This document shows positions 1-8,380 of a DNA stretch of 34,551 bases, in pieces (within the stretch, counting starts at the first letter, position 1; the number at the start of each line of letters is the position of its first letter). Origin of the DNA: Borrelia turcica IST7 (GTDB lineage Bacteria; Spirochaetota; Spirochaetia; Borreliales; Borreliaceae); NCBI RefSeq assembly GCF_003606285.1, contig NZ_CP028890.1, positions 1 through 34,551 of the forward strand, given 5' to 3'. Below the pieces are notes generated by a model. It saw only the letters and a program-made list of their open reading frames with translations. It was not told the DNA's origin and made no database searches. Both the position numbers and the translations under genes were made by a program.

Positions 1-25
1 AGTTAAGTTTTAATTAGTATAATGT
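1..25. other. left hairpin telomere (predicted)
   Basis: The first 25 bases resemble the ends of Borrelia linear replicons. The box TAGTATA occupies bases 15-21, preceded by TTTTAAT, which is the spacing known for telomeres processed by the telomere resolvase ResT. The right end of the window shows the same box at the same distance on the other strand. I infer that base 1 is at or next to the hairpin turn. The box and its position are seen directly; the hairpin itself is inferred. Confidence 0.85.
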
Positions 26-189
26 TCTGATCTTTTTATTGAACATTCATCAATAATACTTATACTATTTTTAATGTCCTCTATCCCTTTTAAAGTACGC
101 ACTTTAAATCTTCTCCTATAGAGTTCCTTTATACTCTCTGTCTCTCCTTGACTCTCAGAAAAAGATATGTCTTTTTTATAACACTTCAA
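10..189 (-). pseudogene. C-terminal gene fragment running into the left telomere
   Basis: On the minus strand an open frame of 59 codons runs from about base 189 (TTG) to a TAA at 12-10, inside the telomere element. The peptide is charged and plausible as protein, with stretches such as SESQGETESIKELYRRR and a C-terminus SEHYTN. There is no convincing ribosome-binding site, and the frame closes upstream at a TAG near base 225, so this is probably the tail of a gene that lost its 5' part. I do not recognise the family. The short length means chance cannot be excluded. Confidence 0.4.
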
Positions 190-753
190 GTCTTCGTGAT
201 AAGATCTTATAAAGAGACTCTATGAGAGTTTTATCTCTACAGGCCTTTATTACTCCTCATTATTTAGTAATTGCTATTAATCATCTATTCAATAACTTGA
301 AAGTGACGGCAGTCTATTATTTAATATCAATACAATTTGGATATACATGCACTACAAAGCCTAACTACTCACTCTTACTTTTATTTAAAACATAACACAC
401 ATTCATATCTTATCTTTCCCAAGAAATATTTGTGTATAGCTTATATAATACTAGACTTAATAGTTGTTTGTTCTCTCTTAGTCCAAAAACTGTTTCTACT
501 ACTTATTGCCGCTCTCTTGGCTCTCATACTTACCTTTAAAACCTCCCCTATTTCATTATTTCGCATTAATTATTCACTCTGTTCTTTTTCTACTTATAAA
601 TCTAATTAGTTTTGTTTAAAATACTTAAACTATTTTCTTTTTATAGTTATTAATTATTAGGATATCTAGCTCACTTTGTGTTTTTATTATAAAGTCAATT
701 CATTTTAATCTATTATACTAATTCAATTGTAAAATTGAAGTTTATTCTCAGAT
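190..753. other. subtelomeric gene-free stretch
   Basis: I see no supportable gene here. A 90-codon hydrophobic frame at 337-609 lacks an ATG start and a ribosome-binding site and is very AT-rich, so I leave it out. Around 590-700 the sequence is similar to 3710-3830, the stretch downstream of the second lipoprotein gene, which suggests that the downstream flanks were duplicated with the genes. Confidence 0.5.
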
Positions 754-790
754 AAAAATGATACCTCCATGTTTTGGAGTATCATTTTTA
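754..790. terminator. bidirectional hairpin terminator after lipoprotein copy 1
   Basis: The arms AAAAATGATAC and GTATCATTTTT flank a short centre, giving an A-run/T-run hairpin that could terminate either strand. It lies just past the 3' end of the first lipoprotein gene (minus strand). Similar hairpins follow copies 3, 4 and 5 of the same family. Confidence 0.75.
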
Positions 791-846
791 CAGCTTTATG
801 TCTTTTTCTTATAATTAATATATTTACCTTTCAAATTTTCATACTC

Positions 847-1734
847 CTACTCTAATTTAGCAAACTCTTTATCTACTTGTTTCATCTGAGTTATAAGCTT
901 TTCTTGATCCTCTTTAGCAGATTTAAGCATTCTTTCTGCACTCTCTAGTGCACTCTTTGCTTGTTTTATATTATTATAGTAATATATACTACTATAATTT
1001 GCCTCCGATCTATGTTGCTCCCTCAAAATTATCCTTTGCATATTCTAATGAACGCTTTGCGTCCTCATATTCTACTGCTTCTATTCTATTTCTACTATTC
1101 TTAATCTTACTAAGCTCTTGGGACAACTTAACTAAGTTTACTTTCAAGCCACTAGAAGACCCTATTGCACTCCTAAGATCAGTATCTGCTTTATCAATCT
1201 CAGCTTTCATTGCATCAAGCTTGTCTTTGTTTTTAACAAATCCTTAAATGTTCCGCCTACTACCTCTAAATAAGAATTAACTTTATCACTTATATCCTCA
1301 GCTTCTTTTGAATGCTTGTCAAATTGCTTAAGGACATCTTTTTGAGTATCAGTTAATATAACTTCATCACTAACCAAGTTCTCAGCAACGGGATTTACAA
1401 CATCTTTTTTCTCATCAACAGATACTACTTGTCCTGGGTCTTTTCTACTACCATTAACATCCCCACCAACAGCCGCTTCTTCTTGCTCACTTCCTCTATC
1501 ATCAGCTAAACTTCTAGCCCTACGATTACTTCTACCACTTTCTTCACTAGTTATACCATTGCTATCTTGTATGTCTGTTATAGTATCAGTCTCTGAGTTA
1601 TCATGAGACTTAATACTTACTTCCTGCTTATCTAAAGACTCTTCCACTTTATCTAGCAACTTGTCATATAGCTCACACGATATAATACTGCTAATTAAAC
1701 TAATTATTATTAACATCTTTATCATTCACTTCAT
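847..1734 (-). pseudogene. surface lipoprotein paralog, copy 1 (frameshifted)
   Basis: First of five tandem paralogs. The signal peptide and lipobox (ISLISSIISC) are intact, followed by the acidic linker and the RRARS motif, but the frame is broken. Relative to the MKxMxKALIIIS start of the other copies, codon 3 is TGA, so only a downstream ATG at 1725 is usable, and that is far from the AGAGGTG ribosome site. The helical domain then continues in other frames, with shifts near 1208 and near 1035. The tail (QEKLITQMKQVDKEF) matches copy 2. Translation from 1725 would give a 172-residue lipidated stub. The family has the layout of relapsing-fever surface lipoproteins (signal, linker, helical bundle); a complement- or host-binding role is only inferred. 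Confidence 0.8.
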
Positions 1735-1740
1735 TTTCTA

Positions 1741-1826
1741 CACCTCTTCTTTAATAAGTATATCTCACATAGTATTACTTATCTCTTTCTACTAAATATA
1801 TAGTCCTAATGAGTCTATTTCTATTT
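1741..1826 (-). promoter_or_regulatory. conserved upstream block of the lipoprotein array
   Basis: A block of about 80 bp lies directly upstream of copy 1 and recurs upstream of copy 2 (about 4778-4865) with near identity, and in weaker form upstream of copies 3 (6205-6285), 4 (7050-7120) and 5 (8320-8372). It holds the ribosome site, a CATAAT-like -10 candidate and a TAGTCCTAATGAG stretch. Conservation outside the coding region suggests a shared promoter or a substrate for gene conversion. I cannot place the transcription start. Confidence 0.5.
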
Positions 1827-2146
1827 AATTATTTAAATTCTAGTCCTAAATACTATTCTTATTAAAGAGTAAATTAAAGTTACAGATTAAATGAGGTATA
1901 TATGAGAGTCACTGCTACAGGGGTTTTAATAACCCAGATGTTTTAGCTAAATCTATTAATGAGTTATAGAAAAACTTGCAGGGAAGGGTAGAGAGAAGTT
2001 ATTAATATAATATGTTTTTTCTGCTCTCTGCCTTCGTTATTTATGCTACAGAATCTCTCTACGCTTTTTTTCTTTTTAAATAAAGATAAGACCTTTGCCT
2101 TATCTTTACTAGAAGTATTTGTGTATATCTCTAAATTTACCTCATT
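1827..2146. other. gene-free stretch
   Basis: No gene is supportable. The stretch is AT-rich, with a local hairpin AAAGATAAG...CTTATCTTT near 2090-2111 that could act as a weak terminator for the degraded bdr-like gene on the minus strand. Confidence 0.4.
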
Positions 2147-2395
2147 TTATTTACTAAGATAATTTATAAATAATCCTATTACTGCACTTACTTCAATGTT
2201 GACATAAATCCAATAAAGCGGCTTTATCGCTGATCCCTATCTTATTACTTAGCTCTCTCTTAAGCTCAGTCCTTACTTCTTTTATTTCACTACTTAGCTC
2301 ACTCTTTACTGTGTCTATCCTACCTTTAAGCTCATCCTTTACATTATCATCACTATAAACTAGATTAAGAAGTAAAAAAGGATCTATTATATCCT
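2147..2395 (-). pseudogene. bdr-like remnant
   Basis: On the minus strand the sequence encodes Bdr-type heptad repeats (KDELKGRIDTVKSELSSEI) and then, after a frameshift near 2215, a hydrophobic tail SAVIGLFINYLSK ending at a TAA at 2147. This is the usual Bdr order of charged coiled-coil repeats followed by a C-terminal membrane anchor. No intact start was found upstream of about 2395. It is a relic of a Borrelia direct-repeat protein gene, in the opposite orientation to the other bdr genes of the plasmid. Confidence 0.6.
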
Positions 2396-2649
2396 CTTCA
2401 AATTCATTTCATTTCCTATCTCTATTATATCAAATAACACTCTTTATTACCTTATTCTAATAACTTCTCAATATTACTACTACACCTATTGATCTGTGAT
2501 ATATAGCTACCATTCATACCCAATAATACTTCCACTTGCAGCACCAGAAACAATACCATCAGGTCAAGAAGGAAGATCAGGAGTAGGAAAACAGCAAAAG
2601 AATCAGGCTTTGGTATACTTATATTACAAGATCCTGTAATCTTGATAAG

Positions 2650-2996
2650 AAGCTAATACTAAGAACAGAATCTCTCTTCATAATTATAACTACTTAAAGA
2701 GAACATATTTTTTTAAAAAAACTAAATATAAAAGCTTATCAACAAATAATATGAGTTTTTTCTTAAGACAAATCATACAAAAGGTTACTAGAAAAAAACA
2801 TATTGGTAAGTGTTCTCATATATTTAGGCATTATCGTATTTTTTTAATGAAAAATAGTAATGTTCACTCATACGACATTAAGGAAGAGTTTCATTTTTCC
2901 AATATTAGCATGGTTGATAGATACGGTAAGCCATTAATTGATAAGCAAAAGAATTACGAGTTTATGTTTAATGAGAAACCTTCTCTTGCTAAATAA
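2650..2996 (+). pseudogene. tyrosine recombinase, 3' fragment (duplicate)
   Basis: This is a near-identical copy of the last 345 bp of the recombinase gene at 8381-9010. It keeps the HIFRHYRI box (His-x-x-Arg) and the tyrosine in MVDRYGKP, but lacks the first catalytic Arg and everything before it, and its 5' part is out of frame upstream of the ATG at 2751. The 81-residue piece cannot be an active recombinase by itself. An Mlp-like lipoprotein gene follows 95 bp downstream, as in the other cassette, so the two genes were duplicated together. Confidence 0.8.
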
Positions 2997-3090
2997 TTAA
3001 TTTATTAAGACAAATATATGAAAATATTATGTAATAAATACTTTCAATTTAAATTAGTGATATACCCTTGTATTTTAAGGAGAGATAAAT

Positions 3091-3543
3091 ATGAAATTTT
3101 TAATTAATATATTTATTTGTTTATTATTTATTAGTTGTTTGCCTGTTGATGTTATTAATAAGAGTTTGATTGAAGCCAAAGAACACCCACAAGGTGGTGA
3201 ATTTACATCAATATGTATGCAACTAGTAACCTATAATGTTTGTTCTAAAGAGGATGCTGAGGCATTAAATAAATTGGTATTATTAACATCAGTGAGTATG
3301 AGCAGTATTACAGATGGACAAAAAACAAGGCTAGGTAAGTTTATTCAATGGTTAGGTAAAAACCAAGACAAAATAAAAGAACTTGCTGAGGTTGGTAAGG
3401 ATTTACAAAATACTATTAAAATAAAAGAAGACAAGCACGATATAACTGAGAAGATCTCTGAATTAATTCAAGAGTTCAAAGATGATAACACTGATGAAGA
3501 TATTTTCAAGAAAGTCAAAGGGACTCTTAGTAGTATAAAATAA
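3091..3543 (+). CDS. Mlp-like lipoprotein, copy 1
   Basis: 150 residues with signal peptide and lipobox at residues 13-16 (FISC), so lipidated at Cys16. A good AAGGAGAG site precedes the ATG. The conserved core near residues 75-110 (LGKFIQWLGKNQDKIKELAE) is shared with the genes at 9279 and 27252 and recalls the Mlp (2.9) lipoproteins of cp32 plasmids, which carry a similar TRL..F..WL block. It is shorter than its two paralogs because the middle and C-terminus differ. It is probably surface exposed; Mlp function is not established. It sits downstream of the recombinase fragment and is followed by a hairpin terminator. Confidence 0.8.
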   Translation: MKFLINIFICLLFISCLPVDVINKSLIEAKEHPQGGEFTSICMQLVTYNVCSKEDAEALNKLVLLTSVSMSSITDGQKTRLGKFIQWLGKNQDKIKELAEVGKDLQNTIKIKEDKHDITEKISELIQEFKDDNTDEDIFKKVKGTLSSIK

Positions 3544-3564
3544 AATTAATCAAAATTCATAACA

Positions 3565-3600
3565 AGAATAGGTAGAGAGTAAGAACTCTATGCCTATTCT
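3565..3600 (+). terminator. terminator of Mlp-like copy 1
   Basis: Outer arms AGAATAGG and CCTATTCT with inner arms TAGAG and CTCTA form a stable hairpin 20 bp past the stop codon. A related hairpin follows the second Mlp-like gene at 9863. Confidence 0.7.
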
Positions 3601-3848
3601 CTATTAATAACTTGTTGCTATCTTTAAATCAGTTATTCCAAATCATTATAAACAAATCTTTTTAATTTGTATTAAATTAATATGTTTATTGTTAATTTAA
3701 TCACTTTATAATTATTATTAATTAGGCTATCTAACTACCTTTGTGTTTATTATGCATTGTCTTCTTATTCAATACTAAGTTTATAATACCTACAGAAAAA
3801 TATAAATCTAATTAGTTTTGTTATATACATAACCTTTTAACTACTCAA

Positions 3849-4772
3849 CTAATTCTTCATTACTTCTTTAAGTTTTCCCCATATACTTTTCAATACATCA
3901 AACTCTTTATCTACTTGAATCATCTGAGTCTTAAGCTTTTCTTGATTCTCTTTAGCCTCTTCAAGCTGTTTCTCTGCCCTACTTAGTGATTCTTTTGCTT
4001 TATGTAAATTGTAAGACACTCCCATTGCTCTATCAATACTTTTAATATCACTCAAAGCAATTTCAGCCTGACTCTTGGCATTATTAAAACTACTCTTTGA
4101 ACCTTCTAATGAACCTTCTGCATCAGTATAAAATGTTAAATCTGCATAATTCCTACTAGCCTTGACCTTATCAATGGCTTGGTGTAAGGAAGACAATATC
4201 TTTTTAGCTTCTCTATTAGACCCATTTCTTGCTTTCTTAAAATCAGCCTCGACATTAGTAATCTCATCTTTCATTTCATCAAGCTTATACTTTATTTCTT
4301 CCAAATCCTCAGATATTCCTCCCACTACCTTTAAATAAGAATCAACTTTTTCACTTATATCCTTAGCTTCCCTATATTCCTTATCAAATTGTTTAAGGAC
4401 ATCTTTTTGAGCATTAGTCAATACATCTTTATCACTAACCGAGTTCTCAGCAACTACACTATACTGATCAACTACAATTTGTCCTGGGTCTTCTCTACTA
4501 CCATTAACATCCCCACCAACAGCCGCTTCTTCTTGTCCACTTTGACTCGCATCAGCTACACTTCTAACCCTACGACCACTTCTACCACTATTCTGTTCAC
4601 TAGTATCTTGCATATCTGTTACAGCATCAGTATCTGGCTTATCAGGAGACTTAATACTTACTTCCTTCTCTAAAGAATCTTCCACTTTATCTAGCAACTT
4701 TTCATATAGCTTACACGACATAACACTACTAACTAAACTAATTATTATTAACGCTTTTATCATTAATTTCAT
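3849..4772 (-). CDS. surface lipoprotein paralog, copy 2 (intact)
   Basis: 307 residues, the longest intact member of the array. The signal peptide ends in lipobox SVMSC, so the lipidated Cys is residue 20. Residues 21-60 are conserved in all copies (KLYEKLLDKVEDSLEKE), then come the basic motif RRVRS at 67-71, an acidic linker, and from about residue 115 a mainly helical domain rich in K, E, S and A with a predicted coiled coil (SRAEKQLEEAKENQEKLKTQ). An AGAGGTG site precedes the ATG. The architecture resembles relapsing-fever complement-binding lipoproteins (FhbA/HcpA type), but I cannot confirm homology. Expected on the outer surface. Confidence 0.8.
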   Translation of the reverse strand: MKLMIKALIIISLVSSVMSCKLYEKLLDKVEDSLEKEVSIKSPDKPDTDAVTDMQDTSEQNSGRSGRRVRSVADASQSGQEEAAVGGDVNGSREDPGQIVVDQYSVVAENSVSDKDVLTNAQKDVLKQFDKEYREAKDISEKVDSYLKVVGGISEDLEEIKYKLDEMKDEITNVEADFKKARNGSNREAKKILSSLHQAIDKVKASRNYADLTFYTDAEGSLEGSKSSFNNAKSQAEIALSDIKSIDRAMGVSYNLHKAKESLSRAEKQLEEAKENQEKLKTQMIQVDKEFDVLKSIWGKLKEVMKN

Positions 4773-4865
4773 TTCTCACCTCTTCTATATAATAACTATA
4801 TCTCATTATGTATTGATTATCTCTTTTTACTAAATATATAGTCCTAATGAGTTTATTTCTATTTA

Positions 4866-5063
4866 CTTCCCTTCAATATCAGCTATAAAGGTTAAAGGGT
4901 TTAATAAACATATTTAATAATCCCTTATAACCTTTGTCTTTATTTGCAGTTCTTCTAAAATGATATAATTATATTAACTCTATTCCTCATTTAATGGTTT
5001 AAAGTTGTTTTTAATAAGCTAGATTATAACTTATATTCATATTACTTTTATAAGGATCTTATT
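4866..5063. other. spacer between array members
   Basis: Together with the upstream block of copy 2 this makes a gap of about 290 bp without a gene. It is AT-rich; I see no further structure. Confidence 0.4.
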
Positions 5064-5337
5064 TTGGTTAAGAAAGACACTCGAGATCAAAATACAATCA
5101 CTAATAACTTCACTAATAAATTTATTCACGAGATTAAACCTCTTGATACATACTTCCATGACGATATCATTGATGAGAAAACTTATAAGCTTAGACTTAA
5201 TGGGCATGCAAAATCATTATTATAAAATATTAAAACCAATACCTAGTTACTCTGATAATTATATTAGTCAAGATATTATTCAAACAATAAAAGAAATAAA
5301 TGTTAATTATCCTAAAAATGAAGCCTTCTTACTCTGA
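5064..5337 (+). pseudogene. unidentified small ORF or gene remnant inside the array
   Basis: A plus-strand frame opens with TTG at 5064, about 7 bases after an AAGGAT site, and encodes 53 polar residues (VKKDTRDQNTITNNF...) ending at TAA 5225. An overlapping frame then runs to 5337 with a protein-like tail (YISQDIIQTIKEINVNYP), as if one longer gene had been frameshifted. It lies opposite to the lipoprotein genes, where the other cassette has a recombinase. I do not recognise it. It could be chance coding in AT-rich DNA. Confidence 0.35.
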
Positions 5338-5351
5338 AGGACTTCATTTTT
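5314..5351. terminator. bidirectional terminator after lipoprotein copy 3
   Basis: Arms AAAAATGAAG(CCTTC) and (TGAAGG)ACTTCATTTTT form a strong hairpin with A and T runs. It lies 19 bp beyond the stop of copy 3 (minus strand) and overlaps the end of the small plus-strand frame. It is related to the hairpins at 754, 6311 and 7413. Confidence 0.8.
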
Positions 5352-5369
5352 AAATATATCTACCTACTT

Positions 5370-6200
5370 TTATAAGGTCTTTTTTCTTTTCCAATCTTCA
5401 TATGCCTGCTTTAATTCATCAAAATCTTTTTCTACTTGCTTCATCTTAGCTTCAAGGCCTACTTGATATTTTTGAGCAGCCTTAAGTAGTCTTTCTGCGC
5501 TACTCATTGTTTGTATCGCTTGATACCGATAAGCATATGCTACACTTGAATAAAGAGGTCCCAAAATAAGTTCAGCCTGACTCTTAGCATTCTTAAAACT
5601 ACTCTCTGCTAACCGTAATGCACCTTTTATATCAGTATAATGTCGTGATACTGCAACATGTCTACTAATCCTAACCTTATTAATTGCCTGGTCTAACTTA
5701 GGTAACAATAACAACTGATCATGACTCTTATTAGGAGTTTCTCTTGCCTCTTGAAGATCAGAGTTAGCTTTATCAATTTCAGTTTTAATTTCATCAAGTC
5801 TTGTCTTTGTTTGATTTAACACAGTAAACATATCCTTAACTTCTAACAACTGTTTCTCAGCTGCACTATTAATTTCATTAGCTTCCCTTTCAAGTTCTCT
5901 CTTAGGACCACTAACAGCCTGTTTTGATTCTTTTCTATCTCTAGTACTATCTTCACTCTTAACCCTTTCTTCTTGCTCACTTCCTCTATCATCAGCTAAA
6001 CTTCTAGCCCTACGCCCACTTCTACCACTGTCCTGTACGCTCTTTACAATATCAGTCTCTGGCTTAGCAGAAAACTTAATACTTACTTCCTCTTTGTCTA
6101 AAGACTCTTCCGCTACATATAGCAATTTGTCATATACCCTACACGACACAATACCACTAACTAAACTAATTATTATTAACGCTTTATTCATTCTCTTCAT
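5370..6200 (-). CDS. surface lipoprotein paralog, copy 3 (intact)
   Basis: 276 residues. Lipobox SGIVSC puts the lipid on Cys20. It keeps the family's N-terminal block (VYDKLLYVAEESLDKEEVS), then GRSGRRARSLADD with RRARS at residues 63-67. After that it departs from copies 1 and 2: the acidic AAVGGDVNG linker is replaced by a charged segment rich in R, K and E. The C-terminal half is helical, with conserved FKNAKSQAEL and MKQVEKDFDELKQAY blocks. The segment identical to copy 1 and the segments closer to copy 2 make it look mosaic. Outer-surface location is expected; ligand unknown. Confidence 0.8.
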   Translation of the reverse strand: MKRMNKALIIISLVSGIVSCRVYDKLLYVAEESLDKEEVSIKFSAKPETDIVKSVQDSGRSGRRARSLADDRGSEQEERVKSEDSTRDRKESKQAVSGPKRELEREANEINSAAEKQLLEVKDMFTVLNQTKTRLDEIKTEIDKANSDLQEARETPNKSHDQLLLLPKLDQAINKVRISRHVAVSRHYTDIKGALRLAESSFKNAKSQAELILGPLYSSVAYAYRYQAIQTMSSAERLLKAAQKYQVGLEAKMKQVEKDFDELKQAYEDWKRKKTL

Positions 6201-6310
6201 TTCTATACCTCTCTCCTTTAATAATATATCTCACATTATATCTCTTTTCTCTTTGCATTAAGTATATATTCCTAATAATATTTTCTTAAAATCAGAACAT
6301 TACTTAACTC

Positions 6311-6345
6311 AAATGAAGCCTCCTATAGTGGAAAACTTCATTTTC
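6311..6345. terminator. hairpin after lipoprotein copy 4
   Basis: AAATGAAG and CTTCATTTT arms separated by about 18 bases, 30 bp past the degraded 3' end of copy 4. It is a divergent member of the terminator set of this array. Confidence 0.55.
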
Positions 6346-6373
6346 TCATCTATACCAAATACTTATCATTATT

Positions 6374-7046
6374 TTATTTTCCTTTAAATAATTTATAAGC
6401 CTGATTTAATGCAGAAAAATCTATCCTTACTTATCCATCTTAGACTTAAGAGTTACTCGATGCTTTTTAGCATATTCAAACATACTTTTTGTTTTAGTTA
6501 GAGTTTTTTGCATGAGTTGAATAATAAAATCCTATTCTTGAACTTTCACTCATGAAATCTCTGCTAATTTCTTATAAAGCAGTTTCAAAAGCTCTCTCTA
6601 CTACTTCAACCCCCATTTCTTGCATCTCCTAAAGCACGCTCTGCATCCTCATACTCTATTCTCTCTAGTCTTCTTAACATTCCTAAGTTCTTGGTCTAGC
6701 CTATTGATCGCTAGTTAGCTGATCAAAAACTTCATATCTACGCTACTCTCACCATCAGATAAATTCTGTTTTGATTGAGTACAACTATTAATATCTTTAT
6801 CATCAGATCTTTCTTCTTACTCAATTTCACTATCATTACTTATACTTCTAGCCCTACACCCTCTTCTATACTATCCTGCACGCTAGTTACAATATCAGTA
6901 TCTGATTTATCAGGAGATTCCATGATGACTGACTTCTTGATAGCCTAAAGATTCTTCTGTTATATCTAGCAACCTTTCATATAGCTTACACGACATAATA
7001 CTACTAAATAAACTAATTATCATTACGCTTTAATCATTAACTTCAT
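6374..7046 (-). pseudogene. surface lipoprotein paralog, copy 4 (decayed)
   Basis: The family start is recognisable at ATG 7046 (MKLMIKA, then a TAA), followed in other frames by LYERLLDITEESL, RRGCRARSISND and a C-terminal DFSALNQAYKLFKGK ending at TAA 6374. Several indels and stops break the frame throughout and the middle is shortened. No long product is possible. It is the most degraded member and could now serve only as a sequence donor for recombination. Confidence 0.8.
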
Positions 7047-7412
7047 TACCTCTCCTCTATTCTAGATGTATCTCATACTTTACTAACTATCCCTTTTATT
7101 ATATATATTGACAAATATGAATTTATATTACTTATTATTTAAATACTACTGAATATACATATGCTTTTATAACTTAATTAACCTCCACTTAGCTATATTT
7201 TAAGTTTCTTTTATTGTTTTACTTGCACCAACCTTTATTCTTATTGATAGTTTACATACTAAAATAATACATTACCTATTCCTATTCCCTAAATTTAATG
7301 GTAAAAAATTGTTTTGTACCGTAGAATAAGATCAAAATATTTACAATATCAAACACACAAGAGCTCTATTATGATTCAATTTCAAAATCGGAATTTTATA
7401 ATTATAATTAGG
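7047..7412. other. spacer between lipoprotein copies 4 and 5
   Basis: About 365 bp with no supportable gene. The part next to copy 4 is a divergent version of the shared upstream block. The rest is AT-rich and featureless to my reading; the frame at 7314-7559 on the plus strand is a shadow of copy 5. Confidence 0.5.
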
Positions 7413-7446
7413 TTAAGTGAAGTCTCTATAAGAAAACTCCACTTAA
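7413..7446. terminator. hairpin after lipoprotein copy 5
   Basis: TTAAGTG...CACTTAA arms with an inner AAGT/ACT pairing, 30 bp past the stop codon of copy 5. Confidence 0.6.
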
Positions 7447-7476
7447 TAATCTATATCACTACTTATTCAGTCTTAC

Positions 7477-8316
7477 TTATTTTTCTTCAATTGCTTTTAC
7501 TTTATAAACCTGCATTAATTCAGAAAAATCTTTCTCTACTTGACTCATTTCAGACTTAAGGTATGTTTGACAATTTTTAACAACTTCAAGCATATTTTCT
7601 GCTCTTATTAATGATGCTTTTGCTTCATTTAAAAAATGATACCATAAGTTTGGACTATCACTTCTTATTGCTTCTAGAAATTTATCAGACTCTATCTTAG
7701 CTAAGCTAAAGCCACTCTTAGCACTTTTTAATGCGTCACTTGCCTCATCATAATTCATTATTTTTACTACTCTTGTACTATTTTTAACTTTCTCAATTGC
7801 ATTGTGTAGATGTTTTAGTGATTGTTTCTTGTACTGATTATTTTCAGAACTTCTTGCTTTTTGAAGAGCAAAGTTAGCTTCAATAATAACAGAACTCATT
7901 TCATCAAGCTTCGTATTGACTTCTTTCAACTCTTTTTCTATTCTATCAACCTCGATCAATTGACCCTTAGCTCTTATGTTAATATCTTCGGCCTCCTTGT
8001 AGTACTTATCAAATTGCTTACGCATAGCATTTTGATCTCTATTCAATAGGTCATCATCCGAAGGACTCACAACGGCTCTACTCTCTCTAGCCTCATTTGC
8101 ATTATCATCATTTAAACTTCTAGATTTACGCCCACTCCTATCTCTATCTTCTATATCAGTTATAACATCAGCCTCTGGCTTACCATGAGATTCCATACTT
8201 ACTTCTTTTTTATCTAAAGACTCTTCCGTTACATCTAGTAACTTTTCATATAGCTTACACGACATAACACTACTCATTAAACTAATTATCATCAACGCTT
8301 TATTCATTATCTTCAT
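7477..8316 (-). CDS. surface lipoprotein paralog, copy 5 (intact)
   Basis: 279 residues, lipobox SVMSC with Cys20. N-terminal block KLYEKLLDVTEESLDKKEVS, then the basic motif as RKSRS (63-67) followed by SLNDD. The linker is short; QFDKYYKEAEDI aligns with the matching part of copies 1 and 2, and the helical domain ends MSQVEKDFSELMQVYK. It is transcribed away from the recombinase gene at 8381: the two genes are divergent and the recombinase frame starts inside this gene's upstream block. Predicted surface lipoprotein; ligand unknown. Confidence 0.8.
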   Translation of the reverse strand: MKIMNKALMIISLMSSVMSCKLYEKLLDVTEESLDKKEVSMESHGKPEADVITDIEDRDRSGRKSRSLNDDNANEARESRAVVSPSDDDLLNRDQNAMRKQFDKYYKEAEDINIRAKGQLIEVDRIEKELKEVNTKLDEMSSVIIEANFALQKARSSENNQYKKQSLKHLHNAIEKVKNSTRVVKIMNYDEASDALKSAKSGFSLAKIESDKFLEAIRSDSPNLWYHFLNEAKASLIRAENMLEVVKNCQTYLKSEMSQVEKDFSELMQVYKVKAIEEK

Positions 8317-8380
8317 TGTCTTCCCTCTACTCTAAGTAATATATATCACAATGTATTACTTATCTCTTTTTAATTTTTAT

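Noticed and set aside
337..609. 90-codon hydrophobic plus-strand frame
   Set aside because: No ATG start or ribosome site and strongly AT-rich; such frames arise by chance here.
2500..2645. Coding remnant with PSGQEGRSG-like peptide
   Set aside because: Too short and not matched to any family; left unannotated.
3849..4772. Assignment as FhbA, HcpA or another named complement-binding protein
   Set aside because: The layout is suggestive, but I cannot show sequence homology by eye, so no symbol is given.
847..8316. Vsp/Vlp antigenic variation cassettes
   Set aside because: Signal peptides and bodies do not look like Vsp or Vlp, and most copies have their own start and upstream block.
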